Positions 13,252 through 26,614 of a stretch of DNA of 64,000 nucleotides are shown piece by piece (positions within the stretch are counted from its first letter, which is position 1; each line of letters starts with the position of its first letter). The position numbers were made by a program, and so were the translations under genes. The notes under the pieces are model-generated. The model searched no databases. It was not told where the DNA came from and saw only the letters and a program-made list of their open reading frames with translations. Source of the DNA: Phalacrocorax aristotelis (lineage: Eukaryota; Chordata; Aves; Suliformes; Phalacrocoracidae); the NCBI RefSeq assembly GCF_949628215.1, contig NC_134276.1, positions 105,562,756 through 105,626,755 on the forward strand, in the 5' to 3' direction.

Positions 13252-16200
13252 CAGTACGATGCCCTCCTCCAGCCAGGTACCATCCCACAGGCCTCATCAG
13301 GGCAAGCCCAGCCCGCAGGGACACCAGTGTCCCCAAGGGCAGAACTGACAAATGCTGACAGCACATGAAGGTGGATAATTTCCACTGTGGGGCATTTGCA
13401 ATGGCTAGCGACATTCCTGACTTTCTTCCTAAAACATACGTTGTGCTGACATAGAGAATTGTGCGGAAGAACCTTGCTTAGGATCAGACCGATAGCAGTG
13501 TGGGTCAGGGGTTGGCATAACAAAAACCACATAAGGAACAAAACTGTGCTTCAGGCAAGCCATGGTCTTTCTGCAGTCCCATCTGATACCGACTTCTCAC
13601 AGCAGCCTGTATGGCAGTTCTGGTTTCTTGCTCACTAAATAAAATTTGGCTGCTGACACGGGCTTCCTTTTAAAGTGCAGTAGTGTTATCTGGGCATTTG
13701 CGGTGTAATTGCCAATAGGCTACTTGGGCACTGGCACAGTAATATGCCTTCCATGCAGCAACGGTAGGCACAAACTCTTGCTTCTCCTTTCCGTTCAACT
13801 GCCATGAACCAAAAATAACAGAGAATGAATTATACCACATAATAATCCCTGTGGCCCAAATTGAGCTCACTGCCTACAATGTTTGGACAACAAATGCTGT
13901 TAATAACCTTTATGTCTAAACATATGACAAGAAGATCTTCTTCTATTGACAACATTTTTCTGTAAGTGGAAATGAAATCTTAAAACTCCTGTCAGTAAAA
14001 TACCCTCAGATAGGAAAGCCTCTTCTATGTCTTATTCCATACAGGTCATTGTAACTCATCTCACTAGAAGTGCCAGGTACTCTGTGGCTGGCTCTGGTTG
14101 TTTACTGGATCATTTTGTAATCACTTTCAAGAGAATTCTGCAGATTAAGACAGAAGTACCCTTAGAAATTAAGCCAACGGTGAAACGAAAATACAGGTTA
14201 TGTACATTTTCTATGAGAGCTGGTTTACAAGCTGTGGACAGGTTCCAGAAGTTTGAATCTGATGTTTTAAGTTTCTTAATGGCTGCACCAGAAGAGCATC
14301 AAAAGCAGACACAAGCTGTATGGCTGCTGTCAAATTATGGTTAGCTCAACAACACTTCAGTCATGGATGCAGAGTCACTCCTCTCCCTCTCTCTCTTTCT
14401 CTTACTTACCACCAAATGTTTCCACGGAGAATGTAGCTATAATATTAGGGTCCAAGACACCTAATGCAGCCCTGTGCAGAGAGGTCTGACAGCTCCCATA
14501 TCCTAGAAAGGTTTGTTTCCGGCCTTTTTGCGCCCTCTCCTTTCCGTCGATGCAGCCAACTTAGGGTCCCACTCAGATGGCGTGAGGTATCCCTCTGGGG
14601 CCATCTGGTTCACAAGAACTGCTATGAAGGCAAGGAGCGGTGTGCTTCCCAGCAACATCATCTGTGGGCACATATCATCTACTCATTTACCTGTAACATG
14701 AGAGCAGATTTTCAGTTAAGTAAGGTCCTCTATAAGGTACAGAATAAAGGATTACTCTTTCAGTCTCAACAGACAGGATGAACAAGAGGTTGAAAGGAGG
14801 AGGATGAGAACAGACTTGCTGATGGGCAGGGAACTCCATTCCAGCATCCTCAAGGTCTTTGGGCACCTCTGGTCACTGGATGTCAGGTCCCTGAAAACCC
14901 TTTGAGTACATAGACCCCAAGAAGCTTGGGAGGGAGCCAGAAATTGAGATCACATCCTCTGTTTTCCAGTCCAGGCCCTGCTCAAAAGGCTTCTGGTTAA
15001 GGGCCAACTGTTGTGGTGAGCAGAGTGGTATGTCCTCTGGAGGTATGTTTTTACTAATAGCCTGTTGGTTGTGTTCTGCCCACTGCAGTGCTGCGGCTTG
15101 GTCTGGCCTGTCTTACCCCTGTGCTAGAACTGTCTGCTGCTCCTGAAGTCTGTTTCCTTTTAAGTCTACTTGACAACTTCATTGTAGATATAAAACTGGA
15201 CCATGTGTTGAAGGGAAAGCTGAGGTTTGCTTACCTCAATTAGTCTCACAAAAATAAAATTACAAGGACCAAGTTGCATGGCTTTTATCAGTAGCTATTC
15301 CTCCTGTATTTCCACTTCAAAAATAGCAGAGGCGATGGAAGTATATGAGTGAAAAAAGAGAATCTTGTGAGTGCTGGAAGCTCTACTGACTATCAGATGG
15401 AATATCAAAGAGTTTGAAAGGTGATGTTTTTCTATGTTTTTTACAGTTGTCCTTAAATTCTACCTTAGTTTATGTCTCCATGAGGAAAAAAAGACCATTA
15501 AGTTCAGCATGAGAGATTATCTTTCAGCATTTGAGCTAATTATCATGAATTGAGAACATGTATTACTTTCTACTGACAGCATACCCTGGAATATACAAAA
15601 CCAAAAAAATGTGTTGGCTTTTTTTTTTTGTTGGGAGACAGTCTAATGGTTGTTTATTTCAAATTCTTAAGTGAAATGCTAAGAGTGTAGTAATTTTAAC
15701 AGAACCTTGCTGATCTCTACAGAATGTGAAGTGCTGAAATTAAATAGGTGTTAACAAAAGCAAAACAAAAATTACTTTTAAACAATTGTATTGAAACCTT
15801 ATTTTGTTGTAATAGCTCATTTTCTTGTCTCTTGTGCAGTCACGGTTTCATTAGTTCTGCAGTGAAAAGAGTCATCCAGTCCAGGCAGGATCTGAATCCC
15901 TAATGATAAGCAGAATGGAAGGAAAAAATTAAGTGGCCTTAATGTATAAGGCAGCCTAACTTTGGGCCAGTCTTGGAGAGCTATCCCAAATAATATACAG
16001 AATTGCAAGAGAATCTTTCCTCTAACTTAAAGCCAAAATCCATTTCTTCATCCAATAGCTCTTAAATATGCATCTTTTTTTTTTTTCAAAGCATTACACT
16101 GTCAATGCAATATGTTGCTTTTGGTGATAATCCCCAAACAACAACACATTTACTTCTGCAATGTCAGGTAAAGGAAAATTTCCAGTTCAGATTTTTGTAC

Positions 16201-17444
16201 ATAGAGACTGCGAAGCTACCAATGAATTAATTAAAGAGACATTGCCATATCATATGCTAGAAATTGCTACTGATCCTACAAGGAAGAGAAGTGTCAGAGG
16301 GGACCTGCCATTTTGTGATTCATCATGTTTCCTGCTTTCCTCCTGCTTTGTATGCACCCTACTGCAAATAGCTGCTATTGTGTTGTTACTGATGCATTTT
16401 TCACACAGGCTGTAATCTCGGTCTTTGCTTGCAGCAGTGGACATTGTATTTCCATATTTTCTGCATTGTCTCAGAGATCAGGAGACTGCAGATTTACATG
16501 CCTTGCTCTGATACACTAAGCATGCCTATTCACTAGAAAAAAAAGTCAACAAAAAAGAAAAGACTGTCTTGTAACTCTCATGCAGATAAAAAGAGCTGAA
16601 TTCTTCTACATTAATTACACCAGAATTCAAGGATGAGAAGTCTCCATGGCAACCTTATTGTCATATGGCACGCATAAAGCTCCGAGGATCCTATGAAACT
16701 ACTATTTACCTTTTAAAGATACTGAAGGACAGGGGAAAAGATATATTAAGGTGTGCTTCAGTAAACATCAATACATAGCTGTGTCCATAAATAACGAGAA
16801 CAAATCTGTGGTCCTTACTGGTGGGATTTTTTTAATCAGTCTTTGCGTGTGCAACACTTTTATTCATGACAGTGCTGTTTAGGATCTGCCTGAGGACTCC
16901 AAGGTCAGCCATGGCCTTGCATGAGGAGCCTCCTCATTCTCATTAACTGCAACTCAGATTATCATTGTAAGGGGAGAATAGCTATTGTTGGACCTTATCG
17001 TACACTATAGCAGGGAGTACATCTATTGGGACAGAGAATTTATCAGAGGTCAGTCAGAGCAGAAACCAAAACATAGCCACTTCCTTTCCCCAACAGCTTT
17101 TAGCAGCATCATTTTTATTGTTTCTTCTTTCTATACTGGTACAAGCGAAGGCCTGTAGGCCTGATATCAGTGTAGGGCAAACTGACAGAAGCTGTGCTTG
17201 AAGACCCAAATTCATAAGTAAACAGACAAATATTACATTGGGGAAGATCACAATATTTTTTGTAGAGACAAGTCCTGTGTCACAAATCTGTACGAGTCCT
17301 CTGAAGTGGATTGAGTGGACTGAGCACACAGACAAGCATCACAGGCTCATGGTCTACTTCATCTCCAGAAAGCTTTCAGCAAGATTTCCTCCTCCTCCCC
17401 AAGCAGAAAGCTTTTCAAGACATGCAGTTGCTACAGACTAAAAG

Positions 17445-18543
17445 GAGAAAGTCCTCTCGTGGATTAGTACTTTACTAAAAGGCAGGAAACAAAAGGTAGG
17501 AACAAATGACGTTTTTGCAGAAGGGGAGAGGTTGCAGAAATTGGTGCAAGGACCTGTGCTGTCTAACATATCCCTAAATCACCTAAAAATGAGCACAGTG
17601 CAGTGCCAATTTGCAGATGATACTAAATTTTTCAGGGCAATGGTCAAAAGAAAAGAAAAAAGTCAACTGTGACAGGCTGCAGAAGGTTCTTAGAAGGATG
17701 ATGGGTGAATAAAACAGCATATGAATTTCACTGTTTGTGAGGTGATTCGCAAGAGGAAAAACAACCCTCACTTTGCATACAGAACGATGGGCTCTGAACT
17801 AGCAATTACCATTCAGAAAAGAGGTCTTGGAATTATAATAAATGGTTCTGTGAAAACGTCAGCTCAAAGCTTGGCAGCGGTCAAAAAAGCAAATAGAATA
17901 GAGAACAGAAGAACAAACATCACTAGGCTGCTGTATAGATCTAGATGGTAGCTGGGTCCTCAGTAGGATGCATAACCTTCATCCCCCCATCTCAAGAGAA
18001 TTCAGTACTATTAGAAAAGGTGCAGCAAAAGGTAACGTGGATGGTTAAGGTGTAGGGCTTCCATACAAGAAGAGATTAAGCAGACTAGAACCCTTTAGCC
18101 TGGAAGATAAATGACCTTTATGATATCTATAAAGTCATGATAGTGCAGAGGTAAATAAAGAATGATTATTCACTGCTTCCCAGGATAAGGACAAAGGGGC
18201 ATCAAATGAATCATAAAAGCAACAGGCTCAAAGCAAATAAAAGGAGTCACCTTCTTACCCAATGAATAGCTCAGGTGTGGAATCCCTTACTGTTGGAGGC
18301 TGCGAGTGCCATAAGCTTTCTCAGGAGTTCAAAAAAGAAATTCAGACACATCCACACAAAAAACATCCTGCAAGGATTATCAAACACAACAAGTCTGAGT
18401 CTCAGCAGTGCTCAGAAGCATTACCGTATGGTTTTGTCTCTTCCTTATGCGTCATCCTATGCATCCCTTCTTAGTCACCATCAGAGACATAGTACTGAAT
18501 AAAGCAGACATCCACCTTGGCCTGGACCAGGCATTCTTACGTT
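17445..18543 (+). mobile_element. Ancient L3/CR1-clade LINE, 3' part
   Basis: Non-LTR retrotransposon relic in sense orientation. From 17447 the text follows the reverse-transcriptase C-terminal region of L3-like CR1 elements: CTCGTGGATTAG, AAAAGGCAGGAAACAAAAGGTAGGAA, then CAATTTGCAGATGATACTAAA. The next blocks are AAATGATGGGCTCT-like, GAGGTCTTGGAATTATAATAAATG and GCAGCGGTCAAAAAAGCAAATAGAAT. The 3' portion has ATAAAGTCATGATAGTG, GGGGCATCAAATGAA, GTTCAAAAAAGAAATT and CACCATCAGAGACATAGTACTG. It ends in GGCATTCTTACGTT, matching the family's terminal ATTCTTATGTT. The frame is broken by stops and indels, so it is dead. The 3' terminus is well placed; the 5' end is a truncation whose edge is approximate. 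Confidence 0.82.
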
Positions 18544-19284
18544 AAACTATTATTCCACCACATTAGAAGCGGAATATACATATTCAGCAAGTTTTCCTCT
18601 GTAGCATGGATCTGTGCTTCCTATACAGATGGATAGGCCTTCTCCATATATCTCAGTTTTGTATACGTTTGCTCCTAAGAGATATCAGCCTTCCCTAAAG
18701 AGTCTGGATCCTGGAGCTACAAATCTAGCCTATTCCCTTTCGGACCATCAAAAGATATCTCTGAGTTCCTGATGCAACTCGTGATCAAAACAAGGGAAGA
18801 GGTCTTCCCTTTCAACTTCAGTTTCTCATCAGGTCAGTTGCAAATGGAGAAGCCAATCCTCCATCCGTTGCCTCTACCCAGCTACTGTCAGTGTTGTACA
18901 TTCCATTCCATAGCAAACTCTTGGGGAAAAATAGTTGAGAGCCAGCTGCAAATATACTCCTTGTATTGTCTAAATGTATCTTAGACTTGGCACAGTCCAG
19001 ATTTGGACCAGAAGGAGGGATTAAAAGATCTTAATGTATGCCTTCCTCATGGTGATGGAGGGCCATTTTCATCGTTCTGAGCTTCTGTGCAGGAACTCAC
19101 ACTCTTGGTCATGTGGTAGGCAGGATGGCAAGATGCCTTCTGCAGTTCTGGATTGCTATAAGGATCATTTCTTATCCCTCTTTCCATTCAGCATCAGTAT
19201 GAAGTCATGGTATGGACTCAGAGTGATAAAGTGCAAAATACATTTATTTTTCTCTCACCCTTACAGCCAATTTGAAGAGTATGG
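18544..19284. other. Intergenic, no gene seen
   Basis: Unassigned sequence between two LINE fragments. The open frames at 18772-18984 and 19034-19321 have no recognisable features, and the second runs into the adjacent CR1. Confidence 0.5.
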
Positions 19285-20320
19285 ACTGGGTGGGTGGGCT
19301 GTAAAATGGATGAAAAGTTGACAAGAGCATTGGGCTCAAGTAATAGTACCCAGTGTTTCAAAATCTAGCTGATTACTGTCAGTGTTCCTCAGGGTTGAGT
19401 ACGGAGCCCAGCTGTTTGACACCTCCACCTGTGACCTTGGTGTTGTGACAGAATTCAACTTCGTGAATAACAGCAAACCAAGAGTAAGTGGTTGACAAGG
19501 CAGAGGGGAGAGCTGCATGCAGAGAGAGCTCAACATGCTGGAGAAACGGGCTGAAAAATCATCCTGAAGTTCAACAAAGACAAATGCAGTCTTTTCCCTG
19601 GGACTGAACAATCCTGTGAAGCAGCACAGGCTGAGATCTGACCTGTCATGAGGCAGCTTTGCAGAGAAGGAGCTAGGGGTGCTGGTTGCTGACAGGCTGG
19701 ACATGAGCAGCAGTGCACCCTTGCAGCAATGCAGGCCCGCTGCGACCTGGGCAAAGTTAGAAAGAGTGTAACTAGGAGGTTGAGAGAAGTGATGCTGCCC
19801 CTACATGCAGCTCTTTTAAGACCCCAGCTGGAGGACTGGCAAGAGAAACACCAACACACTGGAGCAAGTCTGGGGACAGACCGCTAGGACACTAAGGGGC
19901 TGGTGCACATGATGTGCAAGGAGAGGCTGAGGGAACTTGACTTGTTCAGACCGGAGAAGAGATGGCTTCAGGGTGGCCAGGCAACCAATTGCCTTCTTCA
20001 GCTATCTACTGGGGTTTATAGAAAAGACAGACACAGAATGGTTGGAGGTGCATAGCAAAAGGGCAGGAGGCAATGTTCACAAGTCATGATGAGGGAAATT
20101 CCATCCCTGAGGTAAAAGGAGCATAACTATTGTGTTTACACACTGGCTCGGGCTGCCCAGTGAAGTTTCAGAACCTCTGTCCTTGGAAATACTCGAAATG
20201 TGACTGTACAAAGCCTGACCAACCTGATCTGACTTTGAAGTTAGCCCTGCTTGGAGCAGGGTGCTGAATTAGACTTGCAGTACCTAGTTGTCCTGGGATG
20301 CAAAGCGATGCTGGGCATTT
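19285..20320 (+). mobile_element. CR1 LINE, degraded, 3' part
   Basis: Sense-orientation chicken-repeat-1 type LINE. Ordered landmarks include CAGTGTTCCTCAGGGTTGAGTACGG (like AGTCCCTCAGGGGTCAGTACTGG), AAGTTCAACAAAGACAAATGC, GCAGAGAAGGAGCTAGGGGTGCTGGTTG and CATGAGCAGCAGTGCACCCTTGCAG. Further on are AAGGAGAGGCTGAGGGAACT, CCGGAGAAGAGATGGCTTCAGGGTGG, TGAGGGAAATTCCATCCCTGAG, and CAACCTGATCTGACTTTGAAGTTAGCCCTGCTTGGAGCAGGGTGCTG. The terminal CCCTTCCAACC... ATTCTATGA sequence is decayed, so the 3' edge is approximate. Stops and indels make it nonfunctional. The minus-strand open frames across it are shadows. Confidence 0.85.
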
Positions 20321-23028
20321 CTCTAGCATATCCAAAGAGAACTGTGCACACCTGTTTGTGTGTGCTGAACAGGTTGGTGTGGAGCTGTTCATGCACCTGC
20401 TCAGAGCATCTGGAAGAACTGTCTCCTCAAGGTCTCTCTTGGTATGTACCAAGCCCCACAGAACATAAATACCTCCCAGGTGACAGGCCAATGTATTCTC
20501 TGCAGCTTTATTGTCTGTGAAATCTTTTTTGTGTGTTTATTTTTATGTAGCTATTCTAGTAGGTAAAAAATCCTTATTTTGCCCTTTTTCTGGTTCTGGT
20601 TTTCTTTTAATTATTATTCTTTCACATTTAGGTAGAAACCAACAATTCTTACTTTTCATTCAGGAGACTAGGAGGGCTCCATCTTGGGTAAATACGTATT
20701 TATTCATACTTAATAGAGCAAAATTACTCCCACTGGAGCTATTAGTCTATCAGCTAAGTATGTAATTAAGCTTTTTTAAAGCATATTATGTACTCAGCAG
20801 ACCAGAATGACAATACAGAAGTTACTCTAGTCTATCTGGTAAATAGGCAATTATACCTGTTATTCAAATTTTTATTTACCATTTAAGAGAGTCATTCAAG
20901 TCTATTAAATTTCCATGGATAGTACTCTTGTTCATCTTTGTGTGTAACAATGTTTCATTTATTTAACTGCACTGAATATATATTTTGAGTTACTAGTGGA
21001 GTGTGCATGAAGAAATATATGTTATCCAACATGTCATGAAGTCTTAGACATATCAAATATTGCATCTAGGGTGCAACGCTTACCTTCCTCTTGTTGCTGC
21101 CTCTCTTGGGGCTTCTCCAAGCTTCCCAAATCCCTACCATGAAGCATATATTAGGGTATTGAGAGTTATTAAAATCTTTTATTGATATTTTTGTTTTATT
21201 TTTTAAATTGCCTTATATATAATTTGCCTTAACATGAGAATGATATATAAATCTATGGTATTCCTGTCCTGATTAATGACAGGATAAACATGCAATACAG
21301 CCAATAGAAATTGGATATGAAAGTTTTCACTATAAGAAAATCAACATCCCAGCTTTTCCATTTGTTTTTCAGGACCTTTTCATGGAAGCTTTTATGAATT
21401 AAGCTCATCCTTATTTAGCGAATCTTTACACTCACATTTTCTTCCCTTGAAGCAAACCAGTGTTAAGAATAGGTTTGAGCACCCTGCTTAAGCAGATGTT
21501 TTTATACCAATTTTGAAAACATCAACACAAGAGTGATGTCTTTTAAATAATTTCTAGACACTTCTAAAATGTTTTTATTTTACTTTTATGTGTTACGTAG
21601 GCAATTTAAAATGCCTTAAAATGCCACTTAAATTGTGTGATTTTCTATAAAATCCATTGTAAATGGATTAGTCAATAAGCAGCAATCTGCAAAAGTAAAC
21701 AATCTGTTAAAAGTTACAACTTTTAGGTGTTGAACCAGCAATGCTTTTAAGCAGAACCCTAACTTTACCAAACAGATAGTCCCATTCATATTAGTGGGAA
21801 TAATGAGACCATTCTTAGAAATACAAAAAATGAGGGTTTTTCATCTTTTAAGTCTTGTACAGAAGAAGAGTATGCCTGAATTGATGAGTGCCCAGATTCA
21901 TCACAGCCTAGATACCTGCAAACGGCTTACAACAATTAGACAAGTCATTTACTGTCAGGAGTAAGCAAAGCAGTTACTTTTGACAAACAAGCGAAACACC
22001 ATTGCAAACTTTTAATGTTGCCATCTCTCAGCATAACTAACTGCATTTTTACAGGGATATTTTAAAGGTTTTTGTGGAACACAGAATTTAGGCAAGAGGT
22101 ATTTTTGAAACTAGGAGGATGGTGGCAGTGGTCTTTGTTGTAGAATTTGAAGAAGAGACTGAGCAGGAATCCCTGGGCTCAAACTAATGCTTCCTTTTTC
22201 TTTACTCAACAGAGAGAAAGGCAATAAAAAAGCAGCTCTGGTAGGAAACAGACCTTTAAAATCCAAACCTATTAAAATCTGTAAAATGACCTCTCTTCTG
22301 GAAAATGTGGATGATGCTGATTCTCTTTCTTCCTCCAAATAACAGACGGCCCTGGATATATTCAGCTACATTCCAGCCATCAGACATGGCTGCTACCATG
22401 AACTATGCATTCACTTGCACAGCATATTAGTAAAGACTTCTTTTTTCCTGGTATAGTAATAGAACAAACAATAAGAAAAATCTTAAAAGCCTCATTTTTA
22501 CATTCTCTGTTGGCAGGCGACCAAGATTTTTCTTCTCTGAATTGTGGTTGTGACGTTTCTTCAGCAATCTTTGTGTTATCAAAACATCCTTCTTTCTTTT
22601 ACTGTCATGCAGGCAATGCTAAAAATGTTATACATTTAAATTTATTAATTATTCATTTATTATACCTGTAGAATTTGAACCATAAGATATAACATACTTT
22701 CTACCGCAGATTGTCTCAATGGTTTTCAATGTATCTTTAAAAAAAATAGTGAACTAAGCACTCTGTGGGTAGCTGTTACTCTCCAATTTAATTTATGGTT
22801 TGATAAACAAGGAATACAAAGGTTAGGAAGCTCACAAAGGAAATCCTTGCCACTTCTGAGAATAACTCATTTTTTGCTTTCAACCCTCTGTTCCTGTTAT
22901 TCTTTCCATTTCTCTTTGTGGCTTCCAAAAGGTAATTGGTATTTGAGTCTGTGGTTCAATTCCTCCTCAGTTTATGAGTTTGCATTTATGTTTTCTTGCA
23001 GTTTGTACCTTCTGCAAGCTTTGTGTCA
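20321..23028. other. Intergenic, AT-rich, no gene seen
   Basis: Strongly AT-rich sequence with no recognised repeat, exon or regulatory element. Runs such as 21170-21260 and 21540-21660 are nearly pure A/T words. Open frames are at most about 90 codons. Confidence 0.55.
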
Positions 23029-23117
23029 TGAGCCAGATCCTTATTTGCTGTAGACTGGTGTAACTGTCCAGATTTCGGTGGCTCTCCCACAATTTACAAC
23101 AGCAAAGACTCTAGCCA
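23029..23117. repeat. Old palindromic amniote repeat (MITE-like)
   Basis: The left arm reads AGCCAGATCCTTATTTGCTG ... CTGGTGTAACTG. After a centre with GTGGCTC, the right arm is CACAATTTACAACAGCAAAGACTCTAGCC, roughly its reverse complement. This matches, from memory, a widespread amniote palindromic element whose arms read GGGCCAGATCCTCAGCTGGTGTAAATC and its inverse. A further piece like CTGGTGTAAATCAGTGG lies at 23511-23527. Such elements are usually nonautonomous DNA-transposon remnants. The family name was not determined. Confidence 0.6.
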
Positions 23118-24146
23118 TGAATTCCAAACATAAACAGCATGTTTCAAATATCTTTCATTAATTTAGTGGGTTTTTTTTTTTTAATCTGAATGCTAAAGTA
23201 GGATTTACCTAATGCTCAAGAACACTGCTTTTTATGGGCATTTTCCAGTTTGGGGTGTTTATTTTTTTATTACCCCAGGTACAATCATGCCCTGTAAAGA
23301 CATCTCTGTCAAACAGGAGTTAAAATATCACTGTTTCCTGAAGAGGTCACTCCTTGACTGCTTGTCATATGGACACAGATATTGTTGTCCAATAGTATTG
23401 CCTCTAGGAAGCCAAAACAGTGTTTCTCTAGAGAGTTATGGTTATGAACACATAGGTATTATATGTGCCAACTTCTTTTTTAATGTTTTAGTGAAACTAC
23501 ATGTGGCCACCTGGTGTAAATCAGTGGTTATAATTAAGACATCAAGTTTTTTTTTATAGGTAGAAATATTTTCTATTCTGAATAGAGAAAATCTCAATCA
23601 TTGTGTGATAACTGTCTGCAAATCCTAATTTTCATTGACAATCACTTTATTGTAACAAATGACATGTAAACTTATGCATAGGCTGTGAAACATCTCTGAG
23701 ATTACTTGTATTCATTGCTACTTTTTGGTTTTTTAATCAGTGTTGCATTACTAGCTGAGTATACAACTAAAAGTAAGAGACCTCTGGAGAAGATTTTCAG
23801 GAGAGGAACTGATTAAACATGACCTTTCATAGCTTCAGTTTTCTAACTGATTTCCCTGAAGTGACCCTCATTGGTTGTCAACCAGTTACAATAATTACCT
23901 CTGATCACCATAGACAGGTGAATGGAATTTTAAACGCACGCTTTATCACAGGAACGTCTGACAGGAAGAGAAATAATGAATACAATGTAGAAGGCTGATA
24001 TCTTAGCCATACAGGGACTCCAGATGGAACAATGGAAATGGATAAGGATATGCTTGTTATAAATGTTGTGCCGTACATAGACATCTGGCCCAATTTTGCT
24101 CTCAGAAAATCACCCAACCAGAAAAGTTTAAACAAAATAAAAGAGG

Positions 24147-24205
24147 AAGTCAGAGCAGTTAAGTCAGAGTTAAGTTTGGTTAAGTCTGGTTAAGTCAGAG
24201 CAGTT
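24147..24205 (+). repeat. Five-unit minisatellite (AAGTCAGAG/GGTT)
   Basis: Five head-to-tail units start with AAGT: a 14-mer AAGTCAGAGCAGTT (24147-24160), AAGTCAGAGTT (24161-24171), AAGTTTGGTT (24172-24181), AAGTCTGGTT (24182-24191), and the same 14-mer again (24192-24205). The identical outer units bracket shorter internal variants. Confidence 0.85.
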
Positions 24206-26269
24206 TCCTAGTCCTCCTCACCACGTGATCCCACCGATTCCCAAGCCAGAACAAGAGAAGGGGATACCATGGCAGCACAGGTGCATAACGAGGTGGCTTC
24301 TTTTGGAGGAGGTTGTGGTGTAAGGTGTTTGAAAGACTGAGCTCAGTTACAGCTGTCCATATTGACATAATGCCATTGGGTTTCATGGGAATTGCCCTGA
24401 GCTGGTAGGAGAGTCCAGGCAGCTCTCCTGTAAGCGAATTACATTATTAAATTGGTGTGTTCTTAGTAAAATCCCATACCTATCAAATCTGGCACACAGA
24501 CAAGCTAAATGCTGAAATGCTGTAGAGGTAAAATTTTCCAACAGAACAGAATTTTACCCACTCAGCATCAGTACATGGATACAGAGTTTCCCTATGTCCC
24601 TTCCTCCTCCATCTCCCACCTTCCTGGGACCCTAAATAAGTCTGCACAGAGTGTCGCTTTTATGACATAGTGGGGACAAACACCTGTGCTGCAACAGTTT
24701 TCACAGACTGACCCATTCTGGTGTCTAAATGGGATCTTCAGAAAGAATGTCCCTACGGGTGAGGGCCGTAGTACTTGATGAAATGTTGCCCCTACTGCAT
24801 CCAGTGCACGTGGATTAATACAGGAGGGAAGAGCTTGCTTTCTCCCTACGCTTTATAACAAATAATTACAAATTGTGTACTGGGTAATCCATTGTGTGAT
24901 CCATTTTTACAGGATAATTCTGGCTAGATGCCATTAAATCTAAATGTACACGGAAATGCCCTCTATTCTGATTAAGTTAGTAATCTCTTGGCTTAACTCC
25001 TACAATCCATTTTACCAAGTCCTCATCACTCTGAAGATAATTTTTCAGTTCCAAAATGGAATGTATATGGCTTGATTATAACAGCCCCGCTTATGATTAT
25101 ATGCGTGTGCTGTTCCAGCCCTTTGCTTTTCAGTTCCACATCTTGTGTCACCACATGACGAACTCTACAGAATACAATTAACAGCTGTTGTGCTGCTGGC
25201 AAGGGTGACATCACATGCAAGCTGCCTCCCAATTGAAAAGAAAAACTTTTCAAAAAGTTAAGAGATTGAAAAACTTCCACCCCCAAAGTTAAGGCATACC
25301 ATGAAAAGTGGGCCATTGCTTGAAAATGGATCACCTGATCTGTTGTGGCAGCTGGCCATGAAATCTTCAGAAGATGTTTTCCTCTTCAAAAACCATTCAT
25401 TAAAAAAAGCCTCTGAGCCTTGATCTCCGTAGAAGAGAGCAGGACCTCCAAAGACCCAAGTGTCTGGGAAGAATAATAAAGGTGCATTTGTCACTTGTTA
25501 GACATGTTATTAATGGTTTTTTGCTATTTGTGATAACAGCTCCTTGATTCCAGTAAGTCCTTCCTATGGCAAGAAGTCGTGAGATGTCTGCAGGGCATTT
25601 CTCAGAAGGGTGAGCTTTAATCTTCCATTTATTAGTCCTTGGCACTTACTTCTGAATCCCTGTGCTTTTTCTCTGTCTCTAGCCCCAGGGCTTGGGGACT
25701 GACAGATCTCAGGATTTGAGGAGGAAGCCTGTGACCACCTCGCATAAGGGCCAGAACACAGTGCCGCCATGGAAGAGCATGGGGAGAACCTTTGACAACT
25801 CCAGTTTCCTCCTCTGACTCCAGTGCCTCCTGTGGATGTTGCCTCCTAACCTTAGCCAGAAGCACTGGCTCTCCATGACAAGCATCTGGTGCAGCTGGTC
25901 TACCCAAAGGCCAGAGAGCCAAGAACCAGAGCAAACAGCTCTGGTTTTCCATGCTGTCTGCTACGGAGGACACTTGCCACTACTCACTCTTATGAAATCC
26001 TGCTGTAACACCTTGCGAGGCTTGGAAGTGTTAGCTTGAGGTTACCCACCACCTAGCTAACGGAACGGCAATAATCTTAAGAGAATAGCATTAGGCTGTG
26101 TCCCTTGTCTTCCTTCTGCAACGTCCAACCACCCTTCAGTTATAACACGGGTGATGAGTATGAATTCTGCACTGCACTTCAGTTTCCTTCCTCCAGCTTC
26201 ACTGAACTTTCAAATCACTGGGTTTTTCTGTATGCTTCTTTATCAGAACACAGACTCATTGCCTGTTTC

Positions 26270-26390
26270 TATATATACGTATGCAAATACATAAATGTGT
26301 GTGTGTGCATATGTGCAAGTATGAATGTAAAAGTATACATATACACACACATATATATAAAATATATACTTATATGCACGTATGTGTGCA
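26270..26390. repeat. TA/TG/CA-rich compound microsatellite
   Basis: Interrupted alternating purine-pyrimidine tract: TATATATACGTATGCA, then GTGTGTGTGTGCATATGTGC, ATACATATACACACACATATATAT and TGCACGTATGTGTGC. The open frames crossing it translate to Tyr/His/Ile/Cys repeats and are not genes. Confidence 0.85.
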
Positions 26391-26614
26391 TTTAGTGTAT
26401 TACTTGGAAAAAGAGCAACATGTTTATAGCTTTTATATGGGGTTATGCAATCTCTGCATTTTGAACCAGAGCAGTGCCATAGTTCTTGAAGCAGCTTTTC
26501 TTCATTTACGTGTGTGGCGAGAGTCTCATGGAACCAGTCAACCTAATATTTCTAGTGTTGTATTTGGGATATAATTCAGGACTGCACTTGAAGGAGGAGC
26601 TCAGGATCATTCAG

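Larger units (their letters stand above)
10501..17444. other. Intergenic, no gene seen
   Basis: About 7 kb with no supported gene. Open frames reach about 110 codons and have no recognisable domains. Two local structures are listed separately: an 11-bp repeat plus palindrome at 12224-12255 and a G-run cluster at 13219-13251. Slightly GC-richer patches near 13210-13360 and 14470-14660 were not identified. Confidence 0.55.

Noticed and set aside
19336..20491. Minus-strand frames of 107-122 codons
   Set aside because: Antisense shadows of the degraded CR1 LINE.
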